From Mauremys mutica (Eukaryota; Chordata; Testudines; Geoemydidae), in assembly GCF_020497125.1 (NCBI RefSeq), contig NC_059082.1, positions 53,218,524-53,282,523 of the forward strand: a DNA stretch of 64,000 nt, read 5' to 3'. The position numbers and the translations under genes were made by a program. Shown here one piece after another: positions 22,380-33,068 of this stretch. The stretch's first letter is position 1, and each line of letters starts with the position of its first letter. The notes under the pieces are model-generated. The model searched no databases, had not been told where the DNA came from, and saw only the letters and a list, made by a program, of their open reading frames with translations.

Positions 22380-22890
22380 GGAAAAATAAACATTTAAAAA
22401 CCTTCCACATCTCGGCACAAACCCAGTTTTGAGAGAACTTCTTTTCAAATCACCTTTACAAGGTATCACTGGTTCTCAGCATCAGCTAGTGCTAAAAGGC
22501 ACTAAAGCTCATTAAAAGGGTTGGACAAATATTTTCCGTCAAAACTTTTTTTGGATTGAAAACTAAGGGTTTTTTAAAAAGCAGAAAAAAATCACGGACA
22601 ATGTCTGCTTTCCTTCAAAATTTGTGTTTTTTTTAATTGAAAAGCTGAAATTAGTCTGCTGAACATGGTTTGGGATTTCAGAAGTGTGTGGCCAAATATT
22701 TGCTGCTTACTGTGTTTGTTTAAAGAAACAATAAAAAAATTCTGCTTAAAAAAAATCCAAAACTTTTGAACCACCTCAGCTTGTGACCAAATGCCTGAGC
22801 CCATCCAGTCAGAGATTTTTCCAGGTTTCTGATACTTCACTGGCTTCCTTGACTCATATCTGTCTCCATAACTTTGGGTTCATTTAGCTT

Positions 22891-23130
22891 AGAACATAAG
22901 AATGGCCATACTGGGTCAGACCAAAGGTCCATCCAGCCCAGTATCCTGTCTACCGACAGTGGCCAATGCCAAGTGCCCCAGAGGGAGTGAACCTAACAGG
23001 TAATGATCAAGTGATCTCTCTCCTGCCATCCATCTCCACCCTCTGACAGACAGAGGATAGGGACACCATTCCTTACCCATCCTGGCTAATAGCCATTAAT
23101 GAACTTAACCTCCATGAATGTATGTTTCCT
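22891..23130 (-). mobile_element. CR1 3' end fragment
   Basis: AGAACATAAGAATGGCCATA to GGCTAATAGCCATTAATGAA matches the beginning of the longer CR1 copy at 59415-59975. That copy encodes RT C-terminal sequence on the minus strand, so this fragment is the same 3' non-coding part in the same orientation. Confidence 0.75.
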
Positions 23131-23329
23131 AGAGTGGCTCCATGGGGTCCCTCACAAACTGGAGACGGTTACTGTGGGTTTGTCTTTAGCATAGCTTATG
23201 TACATACTCCACGAACTGAGCATTTGAGCTTGTTCCAGAATCTGGGATGAGCCTATGTTGTGAAAACTGAAATGCTCAAAACAGCACATGCATGTGAATG
23301 GACACAGGGTGCTAAAATTAAATTAACCC

Positions 23330-23547
23330 AGGGGTTCTCAAACTGGGGGTCAGGACCCCTCAGGGGGTCACAAGGTTATTACTGGGGGTCACAAGCTGTC
23401 AGCCTCCACCTCAAACCCTGCTTCGCCTCCAGCATTTATAATAGTGTTAAATATATTTTAAAAGTGTTTTTAATTTATAAGGGGGGTCACAGTCAGAGGT
23501 TTGCTATGTGAAAGGGGTCACTAGTACAAAAGTTAGAGAACCACTGA
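23330..23547. mobile_element. hAT MITE
   Basis: Ends AGGGGTTCTCAAACTG and TTAGAGAACCACTG are flanked by ATTAACCC twice (23322-23329 and 23548-23555). The 218-bp interior includes GGGGGTCAC repeats. Confidence 0.85.
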
Positions 23548-23734
23548 ATTAACCCCTCTGGAGCCTAGGGGAATGCAGGGGAGGGGGGTCTCCCTTGGTA
23601 GGGTTGGGAAGGAGGTAAATGGTGTAGGATATTGCTCTTCTCATATGATCCCTCCCCCATGGAAAAGCTAACAGCTTGGCTCTTTGTGTTAAATAGCTGT
23701 CTGCAAGCCTCAAACTGCTGAATGAGCTTTAGAG

Positions 23735-24660
23735 TTGGGAAGGCTGTGCCTCCTCAAACAGCCTGGCCCTGCCCACTATCCAACCTCCATCCACTTCCTG
23801 CCCCCCAACTGTCCCCCTCAGAATCCCCGACCCATCCGGCTCCTTGTCCCCTCACCGCCGCCCCGAGACCCCCTCCCTAACCACCACACCAGAACCCAAC
23901 CCCCCCTGTTCCCTGTCCCCTGACTGCCCCAACCCCTATATACACCCCCCCCCCCGCTGAGTCCTGACAGACTCCCAGAATGCCCGCGATCCAACCCCGT
24001 CCCCTGACCGCCCCCCCGCCCCCGAACCTCTGCCCCCTCCTGTCCCTTGACTGTCCCCGGGACTCCTTGCCCCTTATCCAACTCCCCCCCCCGGCTCCCT
24101 GCCATGCTGCTTACCCCTGCCTCCCCCCTCTCCCAGAGCCTCAGTGTGCCGTGTCTAGGAGCGGCCCTGGACAAGGCTGCAGTGGCATGACTCCAGCGGG
24201 GCCTCAGCTCCCGCTGGTCGGCCCGGAGCTCTCAGCCCCGCCCCCTTACCACACGGCTCTGAGCAGGGAGGAGTCAGGCCCCGCCCGAGCCACACTGCTG
24301 TAGCTCTGTCCAGGGCTGCTCCTGAGTCACCACTGCTCTCCCCTCTCTCGGAGCCTCAGCGCGCCAAGTCTAGGAGCTGCTCTGGCCCCTGGACAGCGCT
24401 GCAGCGGCATGGCTCCGGCAGGACCGGAGCTCGCAGCCCCGCCCCTTTACCATGCGGCTCTGAGCAGGGAGGAGCTCAGGCCCTGCTGGAGCCATGCTGC
24501 TTTAGCTCTGTCCAGGGCTGCTCCTGGATGCGGCGCGCTGAGGCGCCAGGGGATGGGGAAAGGTGGGGGCGGGGCCAGAGCATTCTCGTGGGGGCCCCTG
24601 CGGGGCCCAGGGCCTGGGGCAAATTGCCCCACTTGCCCCTCCCAAGCGTCTTTGACTTTG
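23735..24660. repeat. GC-rich block with a 215-bp tandem duplication
   Basis: C-rich sequence (23735-24120) precedes two copies of a unit, 24125-24325 and 24341-24530. Both run from CCCTCTC.C.GAGCCTCAG through GCTCTGAGCAGGGAGGAG to CTGTCCAGGGCTGCTCCTG. The block ends in GGGGCCCCTGCGGGGCCCAG, like the MITE at 22206. It is likely the interior of a decayed hAT-like element. Overlapping frames on both strands have no protein similarity I recognise. Confidence 0.6.
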
Positions 24661-27600
24661 GGTGCACAGCAGCATACAGCGATTCAACAAGTTGTGTCAG
24701 TGCTATGTGAGTACCCAGGAAAGCAAACTAACTATACAAATGCATTGAAGGAAATCAACAAAGTTGATGCTAATATGTGAAATGCTCCCTTATTTATATG
24801 GTTTTCTAGGAAATGGAGAGTTATTGTGGCAGATAAATTATAGTATTTGTTTTTCTAGTGGTAACCTCTTCTTTTTTTTTTTTTAAGTACTATGCACAGA
24901 TTATGGGCCAGATTCTCTCCCTCTGTCCTGTCTGCTTTGTGCCACTCAGAAGTACATAGGGGCCAGAATTTATGGGGAGTCCTTAGCTGGCTCCTACCCC
25001 AACTGTCCCCAACTCCAATTTAGAGGGTTTGTTGGAGGCAGTGTAGAGCACAGCTGCAGTCTGCCAATTCATAAGTGGCAAGTGGTCCCGTGGGCACCAA
25101 AGCCAGCTGCTGTAATTTAGAGTAGCTCCAAACTCAACACATTTGACAGCATAGCCCCCTGTTTTTAAACAAAGCCTGTGTTATTAATGACCCCTTAAAA
25201 AGTGAAAATTTCAGAGATTCAGTTTACTTGTCACTATTTCACTGTGGTCAACTCCCATGATTTTATCGCAAGTTGCTGAATAAAACAACTCCTTTCACTG
25301 AAGTTAGTAATTGTGGAAACATTTCTTCTGGGCTTGGGTTTTCTAAAAGTATTACACTCTCTTTGATTTAACTAGTGACTATGTAAACATATTGTCAAAT
25401 AGTAGCTCCAGGCAGAAGTGTGTTCTGAAGATCACTGCTCTTCCTTGGAGTATATATTATAAGAAAATTACATTGTTTAGTTCTTCTCTACATGAATGCA
25501 GTCATAATTTCAAATAATGTAGGCATTTTTCTGAGGTCTGAGGATGGTAGTTGTGCTTTCCAATTCTAATATAGGATTAATTTATTATGTCCTATATTGC
25601 GGGGATTTTTGAGCATTCTGAATTTGCGTGTGTGTGTGTGTGAGAGAGAGTGAGTCATTAAATGTACCTTTATTTTTAAACTGGAATTATAATTTGGAAA
25701 AGTTATAAAACGAGCTATTACAACAGACTATACATAAATTTAAAACAGAAAATATAAAGGCATTGTGACCAATGAAAAATAATGTCGTAATATTTTCCTC
25801 AGCTTGGGTCTTCCTTATTAGTTCATGGAATTAGCACTTCTGTAGCTCAAAACTGCCAGTTGCTTCCAGATAACTATCCATGAGCACTAGAAAACCTAGC
25901 TGGCTGTTAAGCATTAAAAAATAATTCTGATTTGTGTAATCAAGGGCAAGCATGACTTCATTTTAGTGACTAATCTTATACCCTAAAAATAACAAAGGTA
26001 ATAGCCAGAGAAAATATCCTAGTATGAAAGTATTTTACTTTTGAAATTATAACATTTCACTTATATTTGATAGATAAAGATAGGAAAAGATAATAATGCT
26101 GATATTTTCAAAGTAGCCTAATGAAATTAGGCACCCAAACCCCAGTGGAATTCTACAGGAGATGGACACTTAACTCACTTAGTTTCCTTAATAAGTCCCA
26201 ACCTAAAGATGTAAATATTGACTGGTACAGTGACCAAAATACATGTCACATCAAACACTTGTATGCTATACAATCTCATCAAAGTTCTTACCATGAGGAG
26301 TTTGTAGTTATATTTTTTCCAAATGATCATTACTTTATTGAAAAATATAAGTGTGTGTTGTCGCTTATGAGTGTGTGTGTGTATATCTATATATGTGAGT
26401 GTATGTCTGTCTTAGACACCTTATGCATGCTTGTGAACATATTTGCTCTCTCTCTATAAGGCATGTGACAGTTTTAGCAGGCGATGCTTGGTTGCTGTCA
26501 TCTTAAATTTAAATATGGAAAACTACATAAATGCAATAGGAAGTTTGCAAAAGTGAAAAATGAAGACACATGCAATTGAATAGTGGCATAGAAAATCGGC
26601 ATAGTTTTTAGGTGTGATCTGTTGTAAAGATACAGAATTGTGAATTAATTCTATTACCATCTCTGCCACAGATTTGCTGTGCAATCTTACATTTTCAGCT
26701 TATTTATTTATTTTTTGTTTTGTTTTCTGTTTGAGTTCTAGCATTTTGTATTAATTAGGGCTTCCCCTCGCTCCAGGTGATTGGAGACTGATGAATCAAT
26801 AAGAAGCTGAGATCCTACCCTAGGAGAAGTTATTGTTGTCTCCATTCTCACTTGACTGTCAGCACAAAGACTTTTTCTGTGTTCTGCTGGTGGATTTGTA
26901 ACAAGTGTACCTGGAGGGAGACCTTTCCCCTTTTGCTTTGCTTGACTGAGAATTAAGATCTTTATTAAAGTGGTATCAAAACAGCTACCGTCTGTGAAGT
27001 CTCAGCACATAAGCTTTTCTGAGATTTGGTCAACACATAGCTTTTTTTGCACCTGTGCAGCTAAATCAGTACATCAGATTTGCCTCTTTGCTTTCCAATA
27101 GAAGGTACACCATTGCTTCTTGTGTCCCATGTAATCAAAACAAGATGCTGTTAAACAAATGTGTCCTCCCACTAAGAGTCAATGCACTGATTACTCTCCC
27201 TGCCTCAAAGCAGATAGAGTGTATTCTTTTCTCCACTGTTCACAGTTCCCAAATGGAATGATGGATAGGCCTTTTGAGATAAAGACTCAAATCTGCCTTG
27301 TGGTTTAGAAAAAACTCACACCCCTACTTTTCTTCCCCCACCTTTACCCTCCAAAAATTTTTCTAAATGGAGTTCCTATGTTCTGTAGTTGCATCAGGGT
27401 ATAAAATAGAGTGTTCACACCATCTCGGTACATCACCTCAGGATGCTTAACATCTTATATGTGTAGCAGCATCCCATTTACATATCTCAGATTCTACATG
27501 ATTCATCAAAAATTCCAATGCACAGCTCTGTTGGTCTCCTCTCTCTTTCTCATTGTTCAGCCCTTGTATTCTCTCCAAAGACCTAGTTGTTATGCATCTG

Positions 27601-28589
27601 CTTTATATATAGGAAAATACCATTTGAAACCCAGATTACTATCTCCTTGGGAAAGTGTCTTTCCAAGAACCTCTACTATAAGGAGAAAGCCATTATGTTG
27701 CATGGTTTTTGTGATCAATCCAAAGGAAATCTTCCTGACTCCATCTAAAGAATTTTCACAGGTGCTGTATTCAACACATAGAGTGGATGAAAATTCCAAC
27801 TAACTTCTCAGGCTTTTGTGCCTGAAAGTATTTAAACTATTTGGTTTAAAGGAACAGAGTCAGCTTGAGTTTTTAAAATTGACCAATTTTTAAAATGTCA
27901 TTTTCTATTACCACACCCTTTAAACAGTAAACAGCTTAAACAGCCCTGAATTTTTTTGTATAAGCTCCTTTAAAAAAAATTGTAAGACTTTGGTTTTGGT
28001 GGGGATTTTCTGCTTCTCAGTTGTTGTTTATATAGGTCATTGAATTTCGCTCTTGCTAATTATGCAATCATATTGTATTGTCAAATACACAATCTAAACA
28101 AACTAAAAAAAAAGAAATATTGTTCCATTAACTTCTTTCAGCTATAGTTATGCTAGATCAAAGGTGTTAGTTGTAACCATAGTAGGTGCACATTTTCAGA
28201 GATTTGATTTTCAAGATGAGGGCATCACTTCAGTAATTTCCTCCTTCAGGTTAGTTCTGTGGTTTTTTGCATACCTGATTCTCACTGTAGTCGCAATGGG
28301 ATGAAAAAATCTGTGGTCTGGGAAAGGTCTTGTATCCTCTCATTTGAGACACGCAGCTCCCTGCCTTGTGGATGAATTCAGTCATCTTAAGAGAATTCTC
28401 TTGTCAGATCACGAGTGAATTGTTGTCATTACAAAAGCGAGGCGAGTATACAGGGACACCCATAGTGGAAACAAGCTCAACCAAGTAGTTGAGGAAATGG
28501 TTGGTAACTGGCAGATGCCCACATGTCAGCAAGTTAGAAAAGAGAGCAGTAAAGTTCTGTCTTAAAAGTCAGATCGTGTGCTCTACCAG
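24661..28589. other. ADCY9 intron without a recognised gene
   Basis: AT-rich intron. I see a (TG)n/(GA)n run near 25626-25650, a (GT)n/(AT)n stretch at 26350-26402, and one degenerate hairpin MITE at 26097-26203 (TATTTTCAAAGTAGCCTAAT; internal TTAGGCACCCAA). The frames in it look random. Confidence 0.5.
26097..26203. mobile_element. Degenerate hairpin MITE
   Basis: Left part GATATTTTCAAAGTAGCCTA with TTAGGCACCCAAACCCCAGT and a partly complementary right part (ACTTAACTCACTTAGTTTCC). This resembles a reptile ATTTTCAAA-ended hairpin family. No target duplication was read. Confidence 0.45.
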
Positions 28590-29270
28590 TCTTGGTAGAG
28601 ATTGCCATCACCCCTTTTCAGGAGGGTAAGTGTTTTCAGGGAGCCACTTGGTGTATGATGCCTCTGCTCAAGAAACCATCTCTGGAGTTGGATAAACTTA
28701 CCAACTACCCACTTGTATTGAATCTCTGGCACTGGATAAGCTTACTGAAAAACTTGTGATGAAGTGACTTTGTTGGTAATCCCCAGTCAGTCTGAGTTTG
28801 GGCCTGGTTTCAGAAAACGCACTGGCATTGTGTGGCTCAGTGGTCTTCTCAAAGTGATTTGGGCTACACCCTGACACCACCCAGAAAATTAGAGTTGTAC
28901 AAAATGCAGCCACTTGCTTGTTCGGGGATGTTTCACAGAGGAAGCTTGTTATCTGCAGAGGCCACCAGTGAATTTGTGAATATTGCTCTTAATCTGTACA
29001 CACCCTAAAAGGTTGATATTGTGGCTAGTTGAGAAAATTGCCTATCTCCCCATAATAAGCTTCAGCGGTTGTAATCCACAGAGATGCTCAAGCGAGGACC
29101 CCATCCTCCCCAGTTTCATAGTAAAGTGGCAGATTGTTCTCCATAAAGTTCCTCAGCTCTTCAGTTCTCTTCCTCCCTGTGTCCTACAGAGCCTAAATGT
29201 ATTGATCTTCAAGACACCTCGCAAGACTCATCTGTTTTCTCAGGTCTTTGGAAAAGGGGCAGGTTGAGGG
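28590..29270 (+). pseudogene. Ancient L2/CR1-clade LINE relic
   Basis: Scattered frames read LKKPSLELDKLTNYPLVLNL (a KKP..D..NYRPVSNL-like RT motif), then IRVVQNAATCLF (like RLVQNAAARLL), and at the end LFSSLPPCVLQSLNVLIFKT followed by PRKTHLFSQVF (like the LPSSLR..SL..FK..LKTHLF C-terminus). Many stops are present. It lies in the ADCY9 intron just before the terminal exon. The assignment rests on recalled LINE motifs. Confidence 0.55.
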
Positions 29271-29705
29271 ATATAGATGGCCTGAAGCAGCAGTTTGTGT
29301 TCTATTATTGGTAGTTAATTTTTTTTCCAGGCTTGATTTCTGAATCAGGGATGCAAGAAGTCACTATAAATAAAAAATATATATATTTAATAATTTTAAT
29401 AAGCAATATTATAAATATATATGGAAAGATAGTATACTCCTCAAAGAGAACTTTAAAATTGTCAAGCATGGGCAGTATTTAGGCCAACAACTCAACCGGG
29501 TCCATTTAATTTAGTTCTAGTTAAATTTGGCATGAGAGAGTTCTACAGCATCAGCATATTTAATAGCAAATAAAATTGGAATTTTATAACTACAGTTTGG
29601 TTTTAGTGACGCATTTTTAACAATTCAGATTTCGAGATTAAGAAGTCATGAATCTGTATTTTAAAATGACCATCTTTTTCTTTCTTTTTCCCTGCACTGC
29701 CCCAG

Positions 29706-30894
29706 CTCTAGGAAGAATCCATGCAACAGTTCAGTGCTAAATGATATAAAGAAACCAGCAGACCGGATTGGCCAGGAAGTGATACTGGTTTTCTTTCTCC
29801 TACTCCTTTTGGTTTGGTTTCTGAATCGGGAATTTGAAGTCAGTTACCGTCTTCACTACAATGGAGATGTAGAGGCTGATCTTCACCGCACCAAAATTCA
29901 GAGCATGAGGGATCAAGCTGACTGGTTGCTGAGGAATATTATTCCATATCACGTGGCGGAGCAGTTGAAGGTTTCCCAGAGCTACTCCAAAAACCATGAT
30001 AGTGGTGGAGTGATCTTTGCTAGCATTGTGAACTTCAGTGAGTTCTATGAAGAGAATTACGAGGGGGGCAAAGAATGCTATCGAGTCCTAAATGAATTGA
30101 TTGGGGACTTTGATGAGTTGCTGAGCAAACCACATTACAGCAGCATTGAGAAAATCAAAACAATTGGGGCAACCTACATGGCTGCCTCTGGACTGAACAC
30201 TGCACAGTGTCAGGACAATAACCATCCACATGGACATTTGCAAACCCTTTTTGAATTTGCCAAAGAAATGATGCGAGTGGTGGATGACTTCAACAACAAT
30301 ATGTTGTGGTTTAATTTTAAACTTCGTGTTGGCTTTAACCATGGCCCTCTCACTGCTGGGGTCATAGGCACCACCAAGTTGTTGTATGACATTTGGGGTG
30401 ATACCGTGAACATTGCTAGCAGGATGGACACTACCGGCGTGGAGTGCCGGATACAGGTGAGTGAGGAGAGCTACCGTATCCTAAATAAGATGGGATATGA
30501 CTTTGATTATAGGGGGACAGTCAACGTGAAGGGGAAAGGTCAGATGAAAACCTACCTTTACCCAAAATGCATGGACAATGGGGTTGTGCCGCATCACCAG
30601 TTATCTATATCTCCAGACATCCGGGTTCAAGTGGATGGCAGCATTGGGCGGTCTCCTACCGATGAGATTGCCAATCTGGTGCCTTCTGTACAGAATTCTG
30701 ACAAGACATCCCAGGGCTCAGATAACAACTTAGAACCCAAGGATATGCTTCCATCTTACAAGAAGCTCCAAAAAGAGTCAGTGAAAGCAGAAGACAGGTG
30801 CAAGTTTGGCAAAGCTGTAAAAAATGATTGTGAGGAAGCAGAAACTGAGGAGGTCAATGAACTAACAAAGTTAAATATCTCTAAGAGTGTATGA
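29706..30894 (+). CDS. ADCY9: ADCY9 terminal coding exon: last TM helix, C2 catalytic domain, C2b tail
   Basis: The acceptor is CTGCCCCAG (AG 29704-29705) and the stop is TGA at 30892-30894, giving 395 residues. In order: an extracellular NPCNSS sequon; the last helix VILVFFLLLLLVWFL; the signalling helix with QADWLLRNIIPYHVAEQL; the C2 cyclase domain (about 29998-30560); and the C2b tail ending LNISKSV. By homology to well-studied C2 domains, nucleotide and catalytic residues are present: Lys of KTIG (30157), Asp of YDIWG (30388), Asn (30409) and Arg (30421) of VNIASR, and Lys of VKGKG. Two forskolin-pocket positions carry the AC9-type residues: Tyr in ECYR (30079) and Ala in IGATYM (30169). 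The tail holds SIGRSPTDEIANLVPSVQ (30640-30693), which as I recall lies in the auto-occluding C2b part of AC9. There is no frameshift or premature stop. Confidence 0.97.
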
Positions 30895-31206
30895 TGCAGT
30901 GACAGAGAGCTGCATGATGTGCTCTGTCCATAGAAACACAAAGACATTTGCAATTGGCTGCTTTCTTTTTTGAAGAAAGACGTTCTCAACACCTGGGTTA
31001 TTTGTTTTCATATTAGCACCTGATACTGTGTGGATCACAGTTATTCAGGGCTCATTTTCATCTATCTCTCCCCTCCATGCCCCTTAGCCCTCTTCCAAAA
31101 CTCCCCAGCTCCCTGTGTAACCCTCTTTCAGCTGAGTGGAGCATATTAAGTGCCTTCAGATATACTCCATTGGACTCCCTGTCTAGGTACAAAGGCCGCA
31201 AATAAA
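30895..31206 (+). promoter_or_regulatory. ADCY9: ADCY9 proximal 3' UTR and candidate poly(A) signal
   Basis: Non-coding sequence follows the ADCY9 stop. The first AATAAA is at 31201-31206. T-rich and GT-rich sequence follows (31256-31290 and the (GT)n at about 31318-31337), as expected for a cleavage region. Mammalian ADCY9 has a 3' UTR of a few kilobases, so this may be a proximal site only. Further AATAAA copies occur near 31826, 32845 and, as a close pair, at about 35338-35355. Only RNA data can show which is used. Confidence 0.5.
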
Positions 31207-32114
31207 ATCATAGCTTTGGGTATCTATTAATTTTTAAAGAAAAGCTGTGGTCATCCTATCATTTTTATTGTTTTTTCTCACAAAACACTTTTTTTGGCTA
31301 ATGCAACTCCTTGGGTTTTGTGTGTGTGTGTGTGTGTAATATTTTGCTGTTATCAGACCTTCTGTATGTAAACACACAGACAGATGTGTGTGTATCTACC
31401 GTATGAGACTGATATAAAAAGTGCCAGTAATGTACCACAAGAGAATTTTGCTTTTGTGCTGGGCAGGAGGAGGAGCTGAGTTCTACAGTGGCTCAGCATT
31501 TAGATGGAGCAGGCAGCACAGGTATTGTAGTTTCACCCTCCTTTAACAGTGTTTTGATCAGACATGTGCCATTGTATGCTTTGGATGCACTGCTTTCCTT
31601 ACATCCAATGGGTTATTGATATGTGGGGATGGATTAAGGGATCAGATTTCACCAGCTCTCAAGATAGGGTTCCAAAAACAAACAAGCATCCATTAAAGTT
31701 TTTACAATCCAGGTCTCAGGTGTTTAAAAAGCAGTTTTCATTTTACCCCCACCCCAAGGGATTTGTGAGGTTTTGAGTGAAGTTGATGCCTCTAAAACTG
31801 TTCTGATTTAAGAAGGGGGCGGTTAAATAAATGTTTTGGGGTTACATTTATTTATTTATTTATTATTATTTTAAAATTTGTGTTTGTGGAAGGTATTAGG
31901 ATTTGTAGGGGTGGTAATTGGTGTCACTAAAATTAATCAGATGCCCATTAATGCTTCATCCTCTTCAAACTGCCAACCACTGTGATGACGTTACCTAGGC
32001 AATACTTGTGTCAAAATTGGTGATATCGCCAAAGCCACCAAATGCAGATTGAGTCTGAAAATCCCAGCTTCCCTTCTGTACTGAATTAATGGTGCTGAAC
32101 AATGTTCTTCAGGC

Positions 32115-32310
32115 TTTCATAGAATCATAGAATATCAGGGTTGGAAGGGACCTCAGGAGGTCATCTAGTCCAAACCCCTGCTCAAAGCAGGACCAATCCC
32201 CAGACAGATTTTTGCCCCAGATCCCTAAATGGCCCCCTCAAGGATTGAATTCATAACCGTGGGTTTAGCAGGCCAATGCTCAAACCACTGAGCTATCCCT
32301 CCTTCCCCTA
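32115..32310 (-). mobile_element. tRNA-derived SINE of the turtle Cry type
   Basis: On the minus strand it begins with a tRNA-like head, GGATAGCTCAGTGGTTTGAG (A box) and GGTTATGAATTCAATCC (B box). It continues with GGGATCTGGGGCAAAAATC and a CR1-like tail ending in CCAACCCTGATATTCTATGA. This tRNA head plus CR1 tail layout is the tortoise Pol III/Cry SINE. It sits 1.2 kb after the ADCY9 stop. It is not a functional tRNA gene. Confidence 0.9.
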
Positions 32311-32994
32311 ATACTTTTCCCCTATGCTGTGCTTTCCCATGTGCCATTTAAAGTAGGAATAGGAAGGTCCTTTGCCATGAGCTGAGAAGCACAATATTTC
32401 AGGCCTGGACCTACAATTGACTATGTGGGCAGACCCCTGTGCCTACAGAAAGGCTCACTGACGTCAGTGGGACTGTGCACAGGTGCCGGGGTCTGTTTGC
32501 ATAGAAGCAGTTGCAGGATCAGGGCCTCAGACAACACTAGTCCCAGGGATTTCCCTACACCCCACTTCCTCCCCCCCACATTGCCCCATCCCTCCCACAG
32601 TGGCAGTGTTGCCAATTTAGTCGTTTTCCAACCCCCCCTGTAAATTCAAACACCTCCTCTAATTTCAATTCCTGGGGAAGACTGACTAGTTCTCCCTTTG
32701 CATACTTCCGTAATTTTAACCCCTTTTCACTTAGTTTTTGACTGAGTGGATGACCCACTTTGGATAATATTAAATATTGCAAGGTTCCAATTTAAACAAA
32801 TATTTCTTGTACCAACAAAATGACTATAATATTTCTGCCCAAAATAAATTCATCTGTCAAGGGAAATAGGGTGATTGTGGGGAAATGTAATGCTGTTTTG
32901 TCTGCACCGCCATATTTTTTTAGTTATTTCTTTCCATCTTCAGTCCAAAAAAAAGACTTAAAACTGAAAGCAGAAAATAGTCACACTTACTGCT

Positions 32995-33068
32995 TTAAGA
33001 ATGGCCATACTGGGTCAGACCAAAGGTCCATCTAGCACAGTATCCCGTCTTCCGACAGTGGCCAATGC
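32995..33068 (-). mobile_element. Short CR1 3' fragment
   Basis: AAGAATGGCCATACTGGGTC to CCGACAGTGGCCAATGC, the same segment as at 22891 and 59415. Confidence 0.7.

Noticed and set aside
27411..27803. 130-codon frame in the ADCY9 intron
   Set aside because: No domain similarity and low-complexity intronic context. Read as chance.
32225..32310. tRNA gene on the minus strand
   Set aside because: The A and B boxes are the head of a SINE that continues into a CR1-like tail. The acceptor and anticodon arms do not form a sound tRNA.
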